Assembly (NCBI GenBank): GCA_033980235.1
Contig: CM067064.1
Coordinates: 4,877,001-4,941,000, forward strand
Source: Diadema setosum
Lineage: Eukaryota; Echinodermata; Echinoidea; Diadematoida; Diadematidae
Reading direction: 5' to 3'
DNA length: 64,000 nt
Below are positions 11,203-22,465 of the stretch, piece by piece. The translations under genes were made by a program, and so were the position numbers. The notes beneath the pieces are model-generated. The model made no database searches and was not told the DNA's origin. It saw only the letters and a program-made list of their open reading frames with translations. Each line of letters starts with the position of its first letter. Position 1 is the stretch's first letter.

Positions 11203-11327
11203 ATGTCTGGATACACTACCTCACAACCCGCGAGGATCCCGCTACCGAGGAGCCCGCCACCAAGGAGTCCCCCGCCGAGGAGCCCGTCAAATGTCAGCTC
11301 TCATGGCACCTACAGAGAAGACGATGG
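11203..11327 (+). CDS. Exon 1 of MS4A/CD20-like four-span membrane protein
   Basis: This starts the six-exon gene (11203-11327, 12187-12331, 12903-12959, 13513-13704, 14286-14402, 14831-14980), which encodes 261 residues. Every junction has GT/AG and agreeing phase. Exon 1 runs from ATG 11203 to a GTAAGA donor and encodes a hydrophilic cytoplasmic N-terminus with a Pro-Arg-Ser repeat (PRSPPPRSPPPRSPS, about 15-29). Members of the MS4A family are plasma-membrane proteins that associate with receptors or channels and modulate calcium signalling. The family call rests on four spans in the usual spacing and the CYPSMVGGILG block in exon 2. The specific function is unknown. Confidence 0.75.
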
Positions 11328-12186
11328 GTAAGAGTGTCATAGCACACATGCTTTTAGATATTACTTTATGTTTATTTTTCTTTCCATTTATTCGTAATTT
11401 ATATATTATGTGCTGTTTTGATTATGTTGGAGATGGAGAAATTGAACTTGTTTAATCGCACAGACACATAAACTTATCTTGTTTCCTGGATCTTTATTTA
11501 TTTTATTCTCAACTCATACATATACAGTACAATCCGTTCTGGATTCAAAGTAAAACATATAAAAAAAAGCTGAAGACAAGATCATCATCATTTTGCAGTA
11601 CATGCAGGCATAATTTTCCTCAAACTTTCAATGATGTGTTTTACTAATATTGCTACATTCACTCAATCCACATGACTTATGAAGATGAACTTGTCCATAC
11701 AAGTACACATCAGAGAACGTTTGAGAAAAATCCGACAATCCACTCAAAAGTTATTGATTTTTTGAAGTTTCAGTGTGGTCATCGCTGGATGACAAAATGT
11801 CACATGCGTATAAGAACAATACATTATAAAGAAATTATGAAACTCCATAAAGACAGTAATTTACTGAGAACCCCCCCCCCCCCCCACATACACACGTTAT
11901 GGTGAAAATCACATTTTCAGACGATAGACACATCGTCATCTGTACTTGCCTGAATATAGCAATAGATATTTATCATAGTCACGTACCGTATAGTGACATC
12001 ATCGGGGGCAAAAGAGCTGATAAGATAAGGAGAAATCGGACAGGAAAGAAAGCGGTATGGATAGAACGTAGAGAACTCACGCGACGAGCGTGCATAATCT
12101 CTGCAGAAGGCACAAATATAATTTTTACCATGACATAATTTCTTTCGGGCTATCAAAGTAAAATCTCAAACCGTTGCTATCAACAG

Positions 12187-12331
12187 AAAGGCCCACTGCT
12201 ATCCCTCGATGGTTGGAGGAATTCTGGGGTGTTGTCATGTTGTCTGCGCAGTGCTTTCGATAGCTCTCGGTGTGATCGATATCGCCTTCGAAGGCGGGGT
12301 TCCCAATGGGATCGGCCTGTACACGGGAATG
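12187..12331 (+). CDS. Exon 2 of MS4A-like protein (first span)
   Basis: Acceptor CAACAG ends at 12186 and donor GTAAGG starts at 12332. Residues 43-90. It encodes the entry block KAHCYPSMVGGILG, then transmembrane segment 1 (about 52-76, ending GVIDIAF) and the start of segment 2 (GIGLYTGM). The pattern of small residues and Gly followed by an acidic IDIAF end is typical of MS4A segment 1. Phase 2 entry and phase 0 exit fit the neighbouring exons. Confidence 0.8.
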
Positions 12332-12902
12332 GTAAGGACAGACGATTCGACGATGATGCTGCTCTCTCAAACAACATTTCCGTAAAACTATAGGTCTAAA
12401 AGAAGTGAAATAAAAGATGTACAAATGCAAATGGGAAATTTATGTGCCAAAGATAAAATATCGGGGGTATTGTCTTCAGTCTTCTTTAATGTTTCACCTT
12501 TGACATTTTTACCACTGACATTATTCCTCTGTCACCTTTACCCCTAACTTTTGATCTGCAACCGGTACGGGGTCACATTAAAATATCTCTTTTGATCAAC
12601 TATGCATGTCGTCTAATCTATTACAGAGAATGAGTAATTCGGCAAATTATGTTTGGGGTTTTTTTTTTCTGTTATTTACTCGAAAGAAGCATCACACATT
12701 ATTGCATGCATGCTTTCTTGTTATGTGTTGACTTATTTGCCTTGTTCAAATATAAAAACAGTGAGCATTAACATTTAAACCGTCGTTAATTGTTGAATAC
12801 CAAATTAACTAGAACCGTACGTATGTTTCATCAAATAATAATAAAAACAAATATGGATATTGTTTATGAAGATGTCGCGCTTGCATTTCTATCATATTTT
12901 AG

Positions 12903-12959
12903 ATTTTTCTCTTGCCCGGGATATTTGCTGCTGCAGCCTACAAGAAGAACAGATTAATG
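12903..12959 (+). CDS. Exon 3 of MS4A-like protein (57-nt exon)
   Basis: A 19-codon exon between a TATTTTAG acceptor and a GTGAGA donor, both in phase 0. It encodes IFLLPGIFAAAAYKKNRLM, residues 91-109, which completes transmembrane segment 2 and gives the short basic cytosolic loop. Small exons at this point are usual for MS4A genes. Confidence 0.75.
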
Positions 12960-13179
12960 GTGAGACAAGTCTCTTAGACAGTTCCGCATTTTATGATATG
13001 AAGGTTTTATTCGGTAATTGTTGTGCACTGTATAGTTCCAACCGATGTTGAAAATATAGAAAGTGCGGACATTTGTTTGTTATTGTTACTGTTTTTAGAT
13101 TGAGGCAGTTCTTCAAGATATATTCATGGAAACAAATCAAGAGAAAATCAAAATCATGGTGGGTACAGTATAATGGATG

Positions 13180-13180
<1 letters not shown>

Positions 13181-13215
<35 letters not shown>

Positions 13216-13247
13216 GCGCGCGCGCGCGTGTGTGTGTGTGTGTGTAT
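13181..13247 (+). repeat. Compound TA/GC/GT microsatellite in MS4A-like intron 3
   Basis: Consecutive (TA)n, (CG)n and (GT)n blocks. The alternating purine-pyrimidine CG and GT stretch is Z-DNA-prone by sequence pattern. Confidence 0.9.
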
Positions 13248-13512
13248 GTATGTGCAGATAAGTGAACTCGATTTTGTGCATACACGTGCTACATTTGTTC
13301 GTTCTGAACAGCGAAATTCTTACCTTAGCATTGCTCGACATAGCAACAGGTATGTACGCAAACTGGATTCCGAGTATTGACATTTAGTATTATAATTTAG
13401 GAACTGCAAGTGTTGAAAGTGACTAACTCTTTGCTAGCTTCCCTATAAATCAACTATCCATTAATCTGGGTACCATCACTTGAGCCACTCGTTATCAATT
13501 TACCTTTGACAG

Positions 13513-13704
13513 GTGTACGCTTACTATGGATTGTCGATCATTGCTCTGGTCAGCTCGGCCGTCATGATATCCTGTCTGGTCATGGCAAAGTTTTACGGAT
13601 ACTCCTGTAGTTCGGTTCACAGTCCAGACGACAGTCCAGACGACAGTCCAGACCACGGTTCAGACCACGGCCGAGATCAAGGTTCAGATCAGTCCAGACC
13701 AGAC
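13513..13704 (+). CDS. Exon 4 of MS4A-like protein (third span and Asp-rich loop)
   Basis: Acceptor TTTGACAG and donor GTGAGT, phase 0 at both ends, 64 codons, residues 110-173. It encodes transmembrane segment 3 (about 114-136) and then a Cys-Ser turn followed by an unusual repetitive acidic extracellular loop: repeats of Ser-Pro-Asp-Asp, then Asp-His-Gly, then Asp-Gln-Gly. The underlying DNA repeats CAGTCCAGACGA, so the loop probably grew by slippage. The large loop between spans 3 and 4 matches the position of the CD20 extracellular loop. Confidence 0.8.
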
Positions 13705-14285
13705 GTGAGTCTCGCCTGATTTACCAATATGATAATGGTTATGATATAATATGATAATGATATGGTGTTCTTTATCCCTGACAGCCCCTTCGGTGTTGAA
13801 ATTGTTCGACCAAAGGGCCCCTTCATTATTATTGTGTTTCATTTAAACAAAAAAACAAACAAACAAACAAACAAGCAGACCCAAAAACCAAAAGAAACGA
13901 AATATAAAACGAGTGCCCGGAAATGTTATTCATTTACACCTTTGACTCATACCTAAGGTACTGAAACTGAAAGGCTTCTAATAATCATTCGATTTGTCGT
14001 CACTATTTTCATCCCCATGATCATTATTCCATGATAGGGTCGAGTCGTGGGGGGTCATCTTGAAAGAATTCGAGAACCCCACGTTTCGTTACATGTGCTT
14101 GAAATAGATAGAATGAAAATCAAATAAACCTATAACACTGTATAAAGCATCATGATCAGAACAGCGAATCTATCTGTTTCGGAGTATACTTTCTGCTATA
14201 ATTATATCCATTATCATTATTATCATTCCAAAACTATACTGCGATTTTTTTTTTACTGTCTTTTCGTGGTCTTTTTTGAGTGCAG

Positions 14286-14402
14286 GTGATCATGACCACG
14301 GCTGGGATTTTTCTCGCCTTCATTGAGCTTTTGGTGGCAATTTTGTCAACAGTCGTCTGCTCACTCGCTTTCTGCCCCGCCCCAGTTTTTCCCGCCGAAT
14401 TC
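14286..14402 (+). CDS. Exon 5 of MS4A-like protein (fourth span)
   Basis: Acceptor GAGTGCAG and donor GTAAGT, phase 0, 39 codons, residues 174-212. It encodes transmembrane segment 4 (about 176-202), starting VIMTTAGIFLAFIELLVAI and ending in a Cys-containing SLAFC at the membrane edge. A Glu (about 185) sits within the span, as in several MS4A proteins. Confidence 0.8.
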
Positions 14403-14830
14403 GTAAGTAGGCCAGCGTCTGTCACCTATTTAGGTGTTTACAAGCCAAATGCTAATACATGCTGAAAGACAAACAACATTTTAGCAAAATTCTCTGTGTG
14501 CTTTCAAATAACTTGATCGTGAATTTTGAATTTATGGTCTTACGCGTGTCAACGATTACGAGCGGATCCATATAACTGTCGCACAAAAATAATTCACAAC
14601 AACCACGCAAGTTATAAACCCTGTCTCATTCACCGGTCATGAGCATGTCATAATGTGTGTGTGTGTCTCTGCGTGTGAATGTGATGACTATTTTTATTTA
14701 TTCTAATGGATGTGATATGTTTTGACTTTGATATATTGCCGTATATCATACTTTTACGCACTGTGTAACTGAAGTCGTGCTCCGGTGGTTGACATTATTC
14801 TTTGTTTGTTTGTTTGCTCGTTCTCCCCAG

Positions 14831-14980
14831 CCAAACTACGAAGCAGAAGGCGGCGTTGTCAATGAGGCCTTCTCTCCCTACCCTTCCGTTGGGGAGCACA
14901 GAACCGAGCAACAACCCGTGTTCAGTGTCACGGCTGACACAAGACTAGCTGATTCTACACAGCCTTTCAGCGTAATATAA
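14831..14980 (+). CDS. Exon 6 (last) of MS4A-like protein
   Basis: Acceptor TTCTCCCCAG, phase 0. 49 codons then TAA at 14978-14980. It encodes the hydrophilic cytoplasmic C-terminus, residues 213-261. A tyrosine at PNYEAEG and another at SPYPSV could be phosphorylation sites (inference). Confidence 0.75.
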   Translation, partial: PNYEAEGGVVNEAFSPYPSVGEHRTEQQPVFSVTADTRLADSTQPFSVI

Positions 14981-15063
14981 TGTTAGTTACGATTTCTCTA
15001 TTATGTAAATGGAAAGAGTTTTTGTGATGTTTGAAAATATGTACATATATTTTGTTTAAATGA

Positions 15064-15069
15064 AATAAA
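15064..15069 (+). terminator. Polyadenylation signal AATAAA of the MS4A-like gene
   Basis: The first AATAAA after the stop codon, 84 bases downstream, in AT-rich sequence. It is a good candidate for the 3' end signal. Confidence 0.55.
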
Positions 15070-15290
15070 TGATACATATACATAAGCCTATGTATAATGT
15101 ATATACATATCTATGTATGTACATGTACATATAGATAAACACATATATTATATAACACTTCGTTTTTTTGTCACTTTTTTGTATGATGTAATATTGATAT
15201 TTGTGACTGAAAGCCGAATGAATGAATTATAATAAATAATGATAATAATACTAATACCAATAATGATAAAATCATATATGTATACATACA

Positions 15291-15325
<35 letters not shown>

Positions 15326-16738
15326 GAAGGTTCCGATATTCTGATGATATTGCATGTCCAAATGAGTCTGTTTCCTTTGATTTATTTTAAAATGATTTTG
15401 TTCTCTTCGGTCAACCACGTTAGACAGATAATGTATCAGATGCAAGCAAGGAAATTCGCTCTTGCATATGGAGACAATGGGAAATGAGTACGGACAACTC
15501 CATAAACACAGAGATGCAAGGATATTAAATTGAGAGAGAGTGAAATAAGCATGAAATAAGAATTAAACATAGAATGAGTGAAAACTATCGAAACAAAGGC
15601 GTGAAGGACCCTATCTACAGTAATTATTGAGATTCCACAATATTTGGTTTTACTCTATGTCAAAAGCAATTTAGTTGGACGTGGACACTGGTGTTCAACG
15701 TTTTCGTGTTTGCTTATTTGCTTGTTTGTACTCATATATTTGTTTCGTTTGTCTTTTTGATTCGTTTTATGCTTTGTTCTATACACATCAGTTGAAGATG
15801 TGAACGGTAACCAGTTGCGCACGGCATCAATTACAGTTCGATATGAAGGGAAAACCCCCTTCTCTTCAGATAGATGTGATAAAAGATGATAGGGTCCCGG
15901 GTTCTGTTTTTATATAATCGTAATGTGTAACCTTTCCAAAAGGTCGTCAACCGGATATGCTTTTGTTATAAAAATCCATGGAAAACACTTAACATCAGAA
16001 TGCCAGATACAGGTGCGATGAATTCTTTCGCTTTGCTACCTCATCATTCAACAAAAGCAGAAGGTCTATCCCGGACGCCTGTAAGCTTTTCCCCTTCTTT
16101 CGTTCTCTTCTCTTCCGGAAGTAAGGAACTTTTAACCCTTAAGTTTGTAGTTTGTTTGCTACAATTAATGTTCAGCGAGCTTTCCTTTGTTGTAGCGCTT
16201 AAGTTTGTTTGATGTATCGCTTCAGCATATCCCGCAATGTTATTGTGCTCACAAGAATGGTATTCGTTGCGGTGAGACTAGTCATGATGATTTATGTTTG
16301 TATTCTACATAAGTTACATGTATGATAATGAAGTAACTAATAAATCAAATCAACATTGTAGCAGCAGTTTTATACCTACTATACCTCTGGTCAATATCGG
16401 TAGTCAGCAAACGGTATTTCAACCCGGTATACGTCCATTGTACCGTACACATGAATGAATGAGCCATACCTCTGATAAAAATAGGAATAGGAACAAGAAT
16501 GATTATGTAAAGAATTCTACATAATTGGTATCATCATTGTTATTATCATCATCATTATCATTATCATTGTTCTACTTGTATGTTGGTATTCTCCGGTCGA
16601 AAAAAAAAAATCATGGCTTTGGACACTGATTTCCATACTTCCGGTATTTTTCTTTCTTGAAGAAGTCGGCTAATGTCATTTAACTACCAAACTTTAGAGC
16701 AGATGATGAGTGTATGTGTGTGTGTTTGTTTGTTTGTT

Positions 16739-16770
<32 letters not shown>

Positions 16771-16962
16771 AAGGTGGTTTCGTACTTTAAGGCATATCTA
16801 ATTTTGTATTGTACCATTATTTGTAGATTTCTGTAATTGACTATAGTCTTTTGTTTGTCAGTATGAATTCACATGAAATGATATTGTTTGTATTCGTTGC
16901 ATTGTGAAAACGATGATTGAACAAAATTCGAATAATACAATGTATCATAAAAAAGTGTGTGT

Positions 16963-17003
<41 letters not shown>

Positions 17004-17011
17004 TGTGTGTG

Positions 17012-17066
<55 letters not shown>

Positions 17067-17799
17067 AAGCCATTAGTTGTGAATGGTCCACGCCTTGCGT
17101 TTTAAGCCACTCTACACTTACCAAGCGTCATGTTACATAATATTACCGATCATGGCGATTGAGGGGTAATAGTAGAGGTTTACGATTCCACTACGGATAT
17201 ACACAATTATTACCGGACGTGATATAACTCTGATTTCCAAACATGTTTAATAGTGCATTTATAGCTTTATTGACCAGTATCAACCTTTATGACTCGGAAG
17301 TTCTAGCTATCGAGGGGGAAAAATCTCTTCTGAAACAGCACAAACTGCACATTAAAAAGTATATTTCTTGAGGACATGAAGATCACATAAAACCTGCAAT
17401 ACACCTAGCCTTAATGTTCTTTTATCATATTATCACATCCTACACATCCTACACAGTGTAGACAAGGTGTTGATATAATACACTAAGTCAAAATTTTCTT
17501 GCATAAATGCACCTTAAGTTTGGATCACTGTCCCTGATTGTGAATAGCGAACCTAATGATGAGTGTCAAGTCACACCATACAGAGATATATTAAGCGGAA
17601 ATAGATTGTGGCCATGCTACCATAAAGAACAAAGCTGTGTCAGGATATAAGTAGCCTCTTCACTGGATATAGGTAGCCTCTTCACTGTATAATGCAGCAG
17701 TCCCCTCCCAAAGAGACTTCCGATTGTTATTTTACTACCCCTAACATTCCCATGTACCCAATTTTGCACCTGTGGCTGAGGAACATTGAAGGCATACCA
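15070..17799. other. Intergenic sequence with GT microsatellites
   Basis: Contains GT arrays at 15293-15324, 16711-16770 and 16956-17064 and an ATC-rich patch near 16540. A possible LINE-like AATAAATCAAATCAA tail lies near 16340. No gene is recognisable. Confidence 0.55.
16956..17064 (+). repeat. Long (GT)n microsatellite
   Basis: About 110 bases of nearly pure GT with rare interruptions (ATG, TTT, CTG). It is Z-DNA-prone and likely polymorphic. Confidence 0.95.
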
Positions 17800-17895
17800 G
17801 CTTTTCGCAAGCAAGGTGTAAGCACGGGGCAGATTCGAACTCAGAACCCTCTGATCAAGATTGAGCACACGGACCTTGTCCTTTGCGCACCACAG
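17800..17895 (-). mobile_element. tRNA-like / SINE-type fragment
   Basis: The minus strand carries an A-box-like TGGTGCGCAAAGGAC (near 17892-17878) and a B-box-like GAGTTCGAATCTG (17842-17830). Spacing is suited to a long-variable-arm tRNA. No clean cloverleaf is apparent, so a degraded SINE head or tRNA pseudogene is more likely than a working tRNA. A TTTG microsatellite adjoins. Confidence 0.35.
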
Positions 17896-18059
17896 TTAAT
17901 CATTTCCTGTTTGTTTGTTTGTTTGTTTGTTTGTTTTTTCGAGGATTGGTTTGCTGGCTGACTGGGTAAAATCTAAAACAGCTGCGAGCTGTTTCTATCG
18001 TGGGACATTGTGGATAGAATCCCCTCTCGTCTTTCTAAATGATACATTTTACCAAAAAT

Positions 18060-18510
18060 AAATTTCTTTTTTAAGACCCAGATTTAATAAGAAGTATTGG
18101 AGTGGTATAGAATGATAAACAGGCCCTTTGGGTAAGGTGTCATGAAGAAAAAAACTTCCCTGTATAGCAAACAGTAACAAGATTATCATCATAAATCACT
18201 TTCTAGGAATGTGCTAGGTGGATATGTATATGACAGCGTTTCAATTTTTTTTTACATTATTTTCTCTTTCATACATGACAATACTTGTTTCACTTTTAGA
18301 CCCAAATTTAACAATAATAGTTACGGCGGAGTGGTATAAAATTGTAAACAGGCCTTTGCGTAAGGAGTCCTAAAGGTGAGAAGGTTCTCTGGATAACAAA
18401 AGGTGACAAGATTATCATTATAATTATTTTTTAGATGGATATGACAGCATTACAATTTTTCATTAATTTCCCTTTCATACAAGAAATTACTTGTTCCTGT
18501 CGATTACTTC
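18060..18510 (+). repeat. Diverged tandem duplication, unit about 215 bp
   Basis: Two consecutive copies share blocks such as GAGTGGTATA, AAACAGGCC, ACAAGATTATCAT and TTCATACA. The first copy runs from about 18075 and the second from about 18298. Non-coding. Confidence 0.7.
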
Positions 18511-19424
18511 TCTCATAAATTGATATGAAGATGAACAATGAAGCGTCTGAAATTGAAACCATGCAGACATGTACAGTGGAGGCACAGTTCTTATTTTTCT
18601 GTCTTTTTTTTCTTTTTGGTGGGGGGGGGGGGAAGAATTGTCTGTGAATGGTATATCGAGGGTCACGTGATACTGCGAGTATCATTCTCTGAAAAATCAA
18701 GGTGATACAAACCACAGCATTTGTTGACTAAAAATCAAATCACGTTGTGAATGAAATTTAACTCTCATAGGTTACGATTAAGATTCGTGCTCATTATTCA
18801 TGGCAGAAGATAATGATTATTCGTAGAAATGTAGACGTATATACAAAATAATGTCTCCTGTGGTCGAGTCCCACGAACTTGTTCAAGCGATCCGGTTCAC
18901 CCGTCGGTTAACCGACCGATCGAAATCATAACATTGATCTCTGCTGATCCCCTGCCCAAAGGATACCCAAGTACTCAATAAATATCCATATCTATATCCG
19001 GCAAATTTAAAGTCACATCACGCATTCTACTGTTATACTATTTCTGGTTATCTGCGCAACATGTTGAATTACACACTCTGATCACAATCACAACGATCTA
19101 TCAAAATCAGGAGTTATAAAGGTATAATTTCGTGACTAGATTAGAGTCGAAATTTGAACGCCAATATTCATTTCAGTATAATTATCACCATCCAGATAAT
19201 TACAGGTATATGATAATGTTCTTCATTTCGAATTTCCGCCACGTCCCTTAATGAATCATTATCTGATTATGTACATTATACGCCATTTATCTGCACATCG
19301 CGTTTCATGCCTTCACTTCAACTTTGCTTTTTATCTAAAGCATTTTTTTAAAGAAATGTCCATGTCAAAATCAGCCTAGAGCTTGAATGAGTTCGGTTCG
19401 CCTGGATGGAGAATTATTCATTTC
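18511..19424. other. 3' flank of the GPCR gene
   Basis: Presumed 3' UTR and intergenic DNA downstream of the minus-strand receptor. Contains a T-run to G-run junction at about 18604-18632. No minus-strand AATAAA stands out. Confidence 0.4.
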
Positions 19425-19708
19425 TCAATGCTGAAGGTCGTTTAGCCCTGTAGTGTTGCCTCCTCCACAGCATCGGCAAAGACGAACACATTTTTTCCGG
19501 TCGAGGCGCCATCCGAACAGCGCGCGGTAGCGTGCGCGCACGCGTCTGTTCATAAAGGAGTAGATGAGTGGATCAAGCATGGAGTTGGCGTATCCGAGCC
19601 ACATGCTCACCACGCCCAGCCAGTGGCTTGGGTTTATTGGGACGAAACACGAGTGGATGATGAAGTATGGAGCCCAGCAAACGACTGTCGTCATAACGAG
19701 CATGATTC
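19425..19708 (-). CDS. GPCR exon 3: helices 6-7 and C-tail
   Basis: Acceptor CTGTACAG (AG at 19710-19709). The first two bases complete the Gly codon left open by exon 2. Residues 365-458. Helix 6 holds the CWAP motif (the family's CWxP). Helix 7 reads MWLGYANSMLDPLIY, with the aminergic-type W7.40, G7.42, Y7.43 and N7.45 and the variant DPLIY for NPxxY. A basic helix 8 and a Cys cluster (CVRLCRCC, possible palmitoylation) follow, ending at the stop at 19427-19425. A LINE remnant begins within about 30 bases upstream of the acceptor. Confidence 0.85.
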
Positions 19709-19734
19709 CTGTACAGAAAAAAAAAATAATAGGT

Positions 19735-20033
19735 TTGTCAGGCATTGTCAGACTGGACATCCGGCTGAACTCGCATCGCCATTCGTTCTTCCCAAGAACT
19801 GTAAGGAACTGGAATTCCCTGTCGTCAGAAATTGTTTCAGCGCCATCTGTGGGATCATTTCGAAACCGTCTAACGGTTGATCACAGTGGCTAGTTTTTTT
19901 CGTCAACTTTTCTATGTGCTTGTAAATATCTGTAAATAAATTGTATTATAATGTAAATAGCACCAGTCTGCAAGAATCTTCAGTCTATTGAAGGAGGCAG
20001 ATTTAATCAGAAGAAGAAGAAGAAGAAGAACTC
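19735..20033 (+). mobile_element. LINE 3' remnant in GPCR intron 2
   Basis: The plus strand encodes the C-terminal end of a non-LTR retrotransposon ORF (RHSFFPRTVRNWNSL, with RFRNRL-like sequence before a stop), then a short 3' UTR ending in an AGA tandem tail (to about 20033). The SFFPRTVRxWN motif is common at the C-terminus of CR1/jockey-group proteins. It is 5'-truncated and inactive. Confidence 0.7.
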
Positions 20034-20704
20034 AAACCATGTTTAAGGAGCAACTCTGAAACTAAAGGTAGCTTAAGTATATAAGCATGTACCATTCCAC
20101 TGTGCCCTATTTAAGGTTCTTGATCTATTTCATAGTGCAAATTATGAATTCCTAAATGAAAAGATTTTCCCCATTTTTTTTTCTTTGATTTCGCAGTGCT
20201 TTCACATTCCTTTGCTCGTAGAGGGTAGTGATATGGATGGTTTGCTACAGACAAGCGCGTTCCTTTGTGGTCTTTGTTTAATGGGATAAGAGAGAATTCG
20301 TGATTTTCTTGTGCATGTGGGTTTTTGTTTGTTTTGTTTTGTTTGTATTTTTTGTGTTTCTTTTAATGATCATAATGATCATAATGGCAACATATTCATA
20401 TCTCTTTCGCTCGAGAAGGTGCAGAGGGGGTTGAGAATGTAAAACAACACGGTTGTTCCTGATTCAATCTGATCCTATACACTTAATAGCATAAAATGAA
20501 GAGTTTGCCCATTACTACACATGTTAGCATCGTACATGTCATCATAATAATATTATGATCGTCATCTGTATATCTTACATCATTATCACTAAAAGTCTGA
20601 GTAATTCCTTTTTTTTTTGAGATCATGGATTCTCCGCATATACTGACATCCTTAGCAAAATTACAAAAAGAAAGAAGAAGACGAAATGACAAAAGAACCA
20701 TTAC
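20034..20704 (-). other. Remainder of GPCR intron 2
   Basis: AT-rich intron sequence with no coding features. The donor GTAATG starts at 20704 on the minus strand. Confidence 0.7.
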
Positions 20705-21374
20705 CAGTGAGGGCAACTCTTTTATCTGTGCTAAGTCTCTCCATCTTCGTTCTCCCCTTGCGCTTCTTCGGTTTCTGATCTCCTTTTTGGAAGACGTCTC
20801 CCGCCATCTTCTTCATATCATCAGTCACTCCATCTTCTGTCGTCTCCCAGGCATTGAGATCTCCCTCCTTCAAGCCGTTTGACGCCTTAGTGACACTCTC
20901 GGATCCGAACGTATCTCCCTTGGAATGGCTGATGCTGTCCATAACCACGTTGATGACTCCCTCCTTGGAGGACGAGCGGTTCAAGAGGGCGCTCTTGTTC
21001 GTTTTGCCATGTCTCTTCAAGTGCATCTCCTGTCGCCGGATGGTCCTAATGACGGCGATGTAGCAGAACGTCATGATCGGCACGGTGATGCCAAAGATGA
21101 AAGTGAACCAGATGATGAAGTACAGACAGTCGTCCCATTTTGGCGAGCAGTGGTGGGTGTCCGGGTGGAACTTGAAGTCTGAGAGCAACTCAAAGGAAGG
21201 CGGCAGTACGTTGAGGATCGGGAGTGCCCAGCAGAAGACCAGCAAGCCTATGGTGCGGGCCTTGGTAGGAGGGAACCGAGTCGACCAGACGACAGTCAAG
21301 TACCGGTCCACCGAGATGGCGAGGATTGTGGTGAAGTTCCCGAAGGTGAAGAGAACTGCTCCGAAGCCGTTAAT
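20705..21374 (-). CDS. GPCR exon 2: helices 3-5 and long third intracellular loop
   Basis: Acceptor CCGGCAG (AG at 21376-21375), phase 0 entry, 223 codons plus one base, residues 142-364. Helix 3 runs from the last codons of exon 1 into DRY (SVDRY, Arg about 165). The spacing from the helix-3 Cys to this Arg is exactly the class A distance, which supports the exon 1-2 join across 29.5 kb. Helix 4 has FCWALP. The second extracellular loop has the partner Cys (about 217). Helix 5 has Pro and FCYIA. The third intracellular loop is about 100 residues, Ser/Lys-rich and acidic in the middle, as in amine-type receptors that couple through this loop. Position 3.32 is Ala, not the amine-binding Asp. 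Confidence 0.85.
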
Positions 21375-21506
21375 CTGCCGGGCGCAATTCATAAAAATAC
21401 AATACAAATTTGTCAATTAAATACATGATGATGTCATGAAAGTAGAATGCAGTAGAACCTACTCGAGCGCCACCTACTGTTGATTATGATAAACATGGTG
21501 TGATAT

Positions 21507-21869
21507 TAAAGGGGAAGGCTAGTAACTGATCAGTGGGAATCAGTGGAAATGCTGGGAGATGATTGTTCCAATCCTTATGGGATTCATTCAGAGTTCATTG
21601 TATATCTATTGTTGTGTGAAAATGATTTGCTTCAGAACGGTCTCATATTCAAGTAATGTGCAGATTAATGCTTCGTCACTGACCAGGGACGCTAACCTGG
21701 AAGCATTAAACTGCACATTACTTGAATATGAGACCATTCTGAAGCAAACCATTTTCACACAACAATAGATATACAATGAACTCTTGAATGAATCCCATAA
21801 GGATTGGAACAATCATCTCCCAGCATTTCCACTGATTCCCACTGATCAGTTACTAGCCTTCCCCTTTAA
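21507..21869. mobile_element. Near-perfect palindromic MITE (family C, TTAA-ended)
   Basis: A 363-bp element beginning TTAAAGGGGAAGGCTAGTA and ending in its reverse complement. Arms of about 165 bp are nearly identical, with a short loop around 21685-21705. Both strands therefore give almost the same spurious ORF. The ends share TTAAAGGGG with families A and D. Confidence 0.9.
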
Positions 21870-22369
21870 GATTGGTTGACGATGTTTGACGGTGGTTGAC
21901 GATGAAATGAACCGAAATAACTTATTGGAATAAAACACCAATATTCGATCTGTTTGGTCACCTCACTAAGTATGCCATCTCTTATACAATACCGAACTAC
22001 AAACAGCAAATCATCAAAGATGTGTTTTCCTATACGTATTTTAGTGCCAAAGCTAGATTATGGGCCTAACAGTGTTTTGTTGTCCACCTGCTGTCCATCC
22101 TCTCTAGATCAGATGAAAGTCTGACACTTGTTAACACAAAAATATGACTGATAATGATAAAAAAGCAAAAGATTGCTTTTAAAATGGCCGCCAATAAGCA
22201 CAGAAACCCCTTCATCCCTCAATCCGTCACGTTTCACATCGTCGCTTGAGAAAGATAATGGCGTTAATGTTTCACTAGACATTATGACGTTAATGTCCTT
22301 ATAATAATATCCTGCATACTATTTCTACTCAATACACTGTTGAAACCATGACCACGACCTCCATTAGCC

Positions 22370-22465
22370 TAAAAGAGGATATTTTCGCGCGAGTAATTTT
22401 TCGCGTTAGTTTGTGGTTGTGCGAAATGCGCGAAAATTTCCACACCGCGAAAATTTCCACTTTTA
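22370..22465. repeat. CGCGAAAATTTCC-type short repeats
   Basis: Two close copies of CGCGAAAATTTCCAC plus inverted TTTTCGCG relatives in about 100 bp. CpG-rich islands of this type are dispersed repeats in marine invertebrate genomes (recollection, not checked). Confidence 0.5.

Noticed and set aside
16841..17140. ORFs made of Thr-His or Cys-Val repeats
   Set aside because: They are translations of the GT microsatellite.
18860..18880. B-box-like GGTCGAGTCCC
   Set aside because: Isolated match with no cloverleaf or A box upstream.
21559..21812. Two nearly identical ORFs on opposite strands
   Set aside because: They are mirror translations of the palindromic MITE at 21507-21869.
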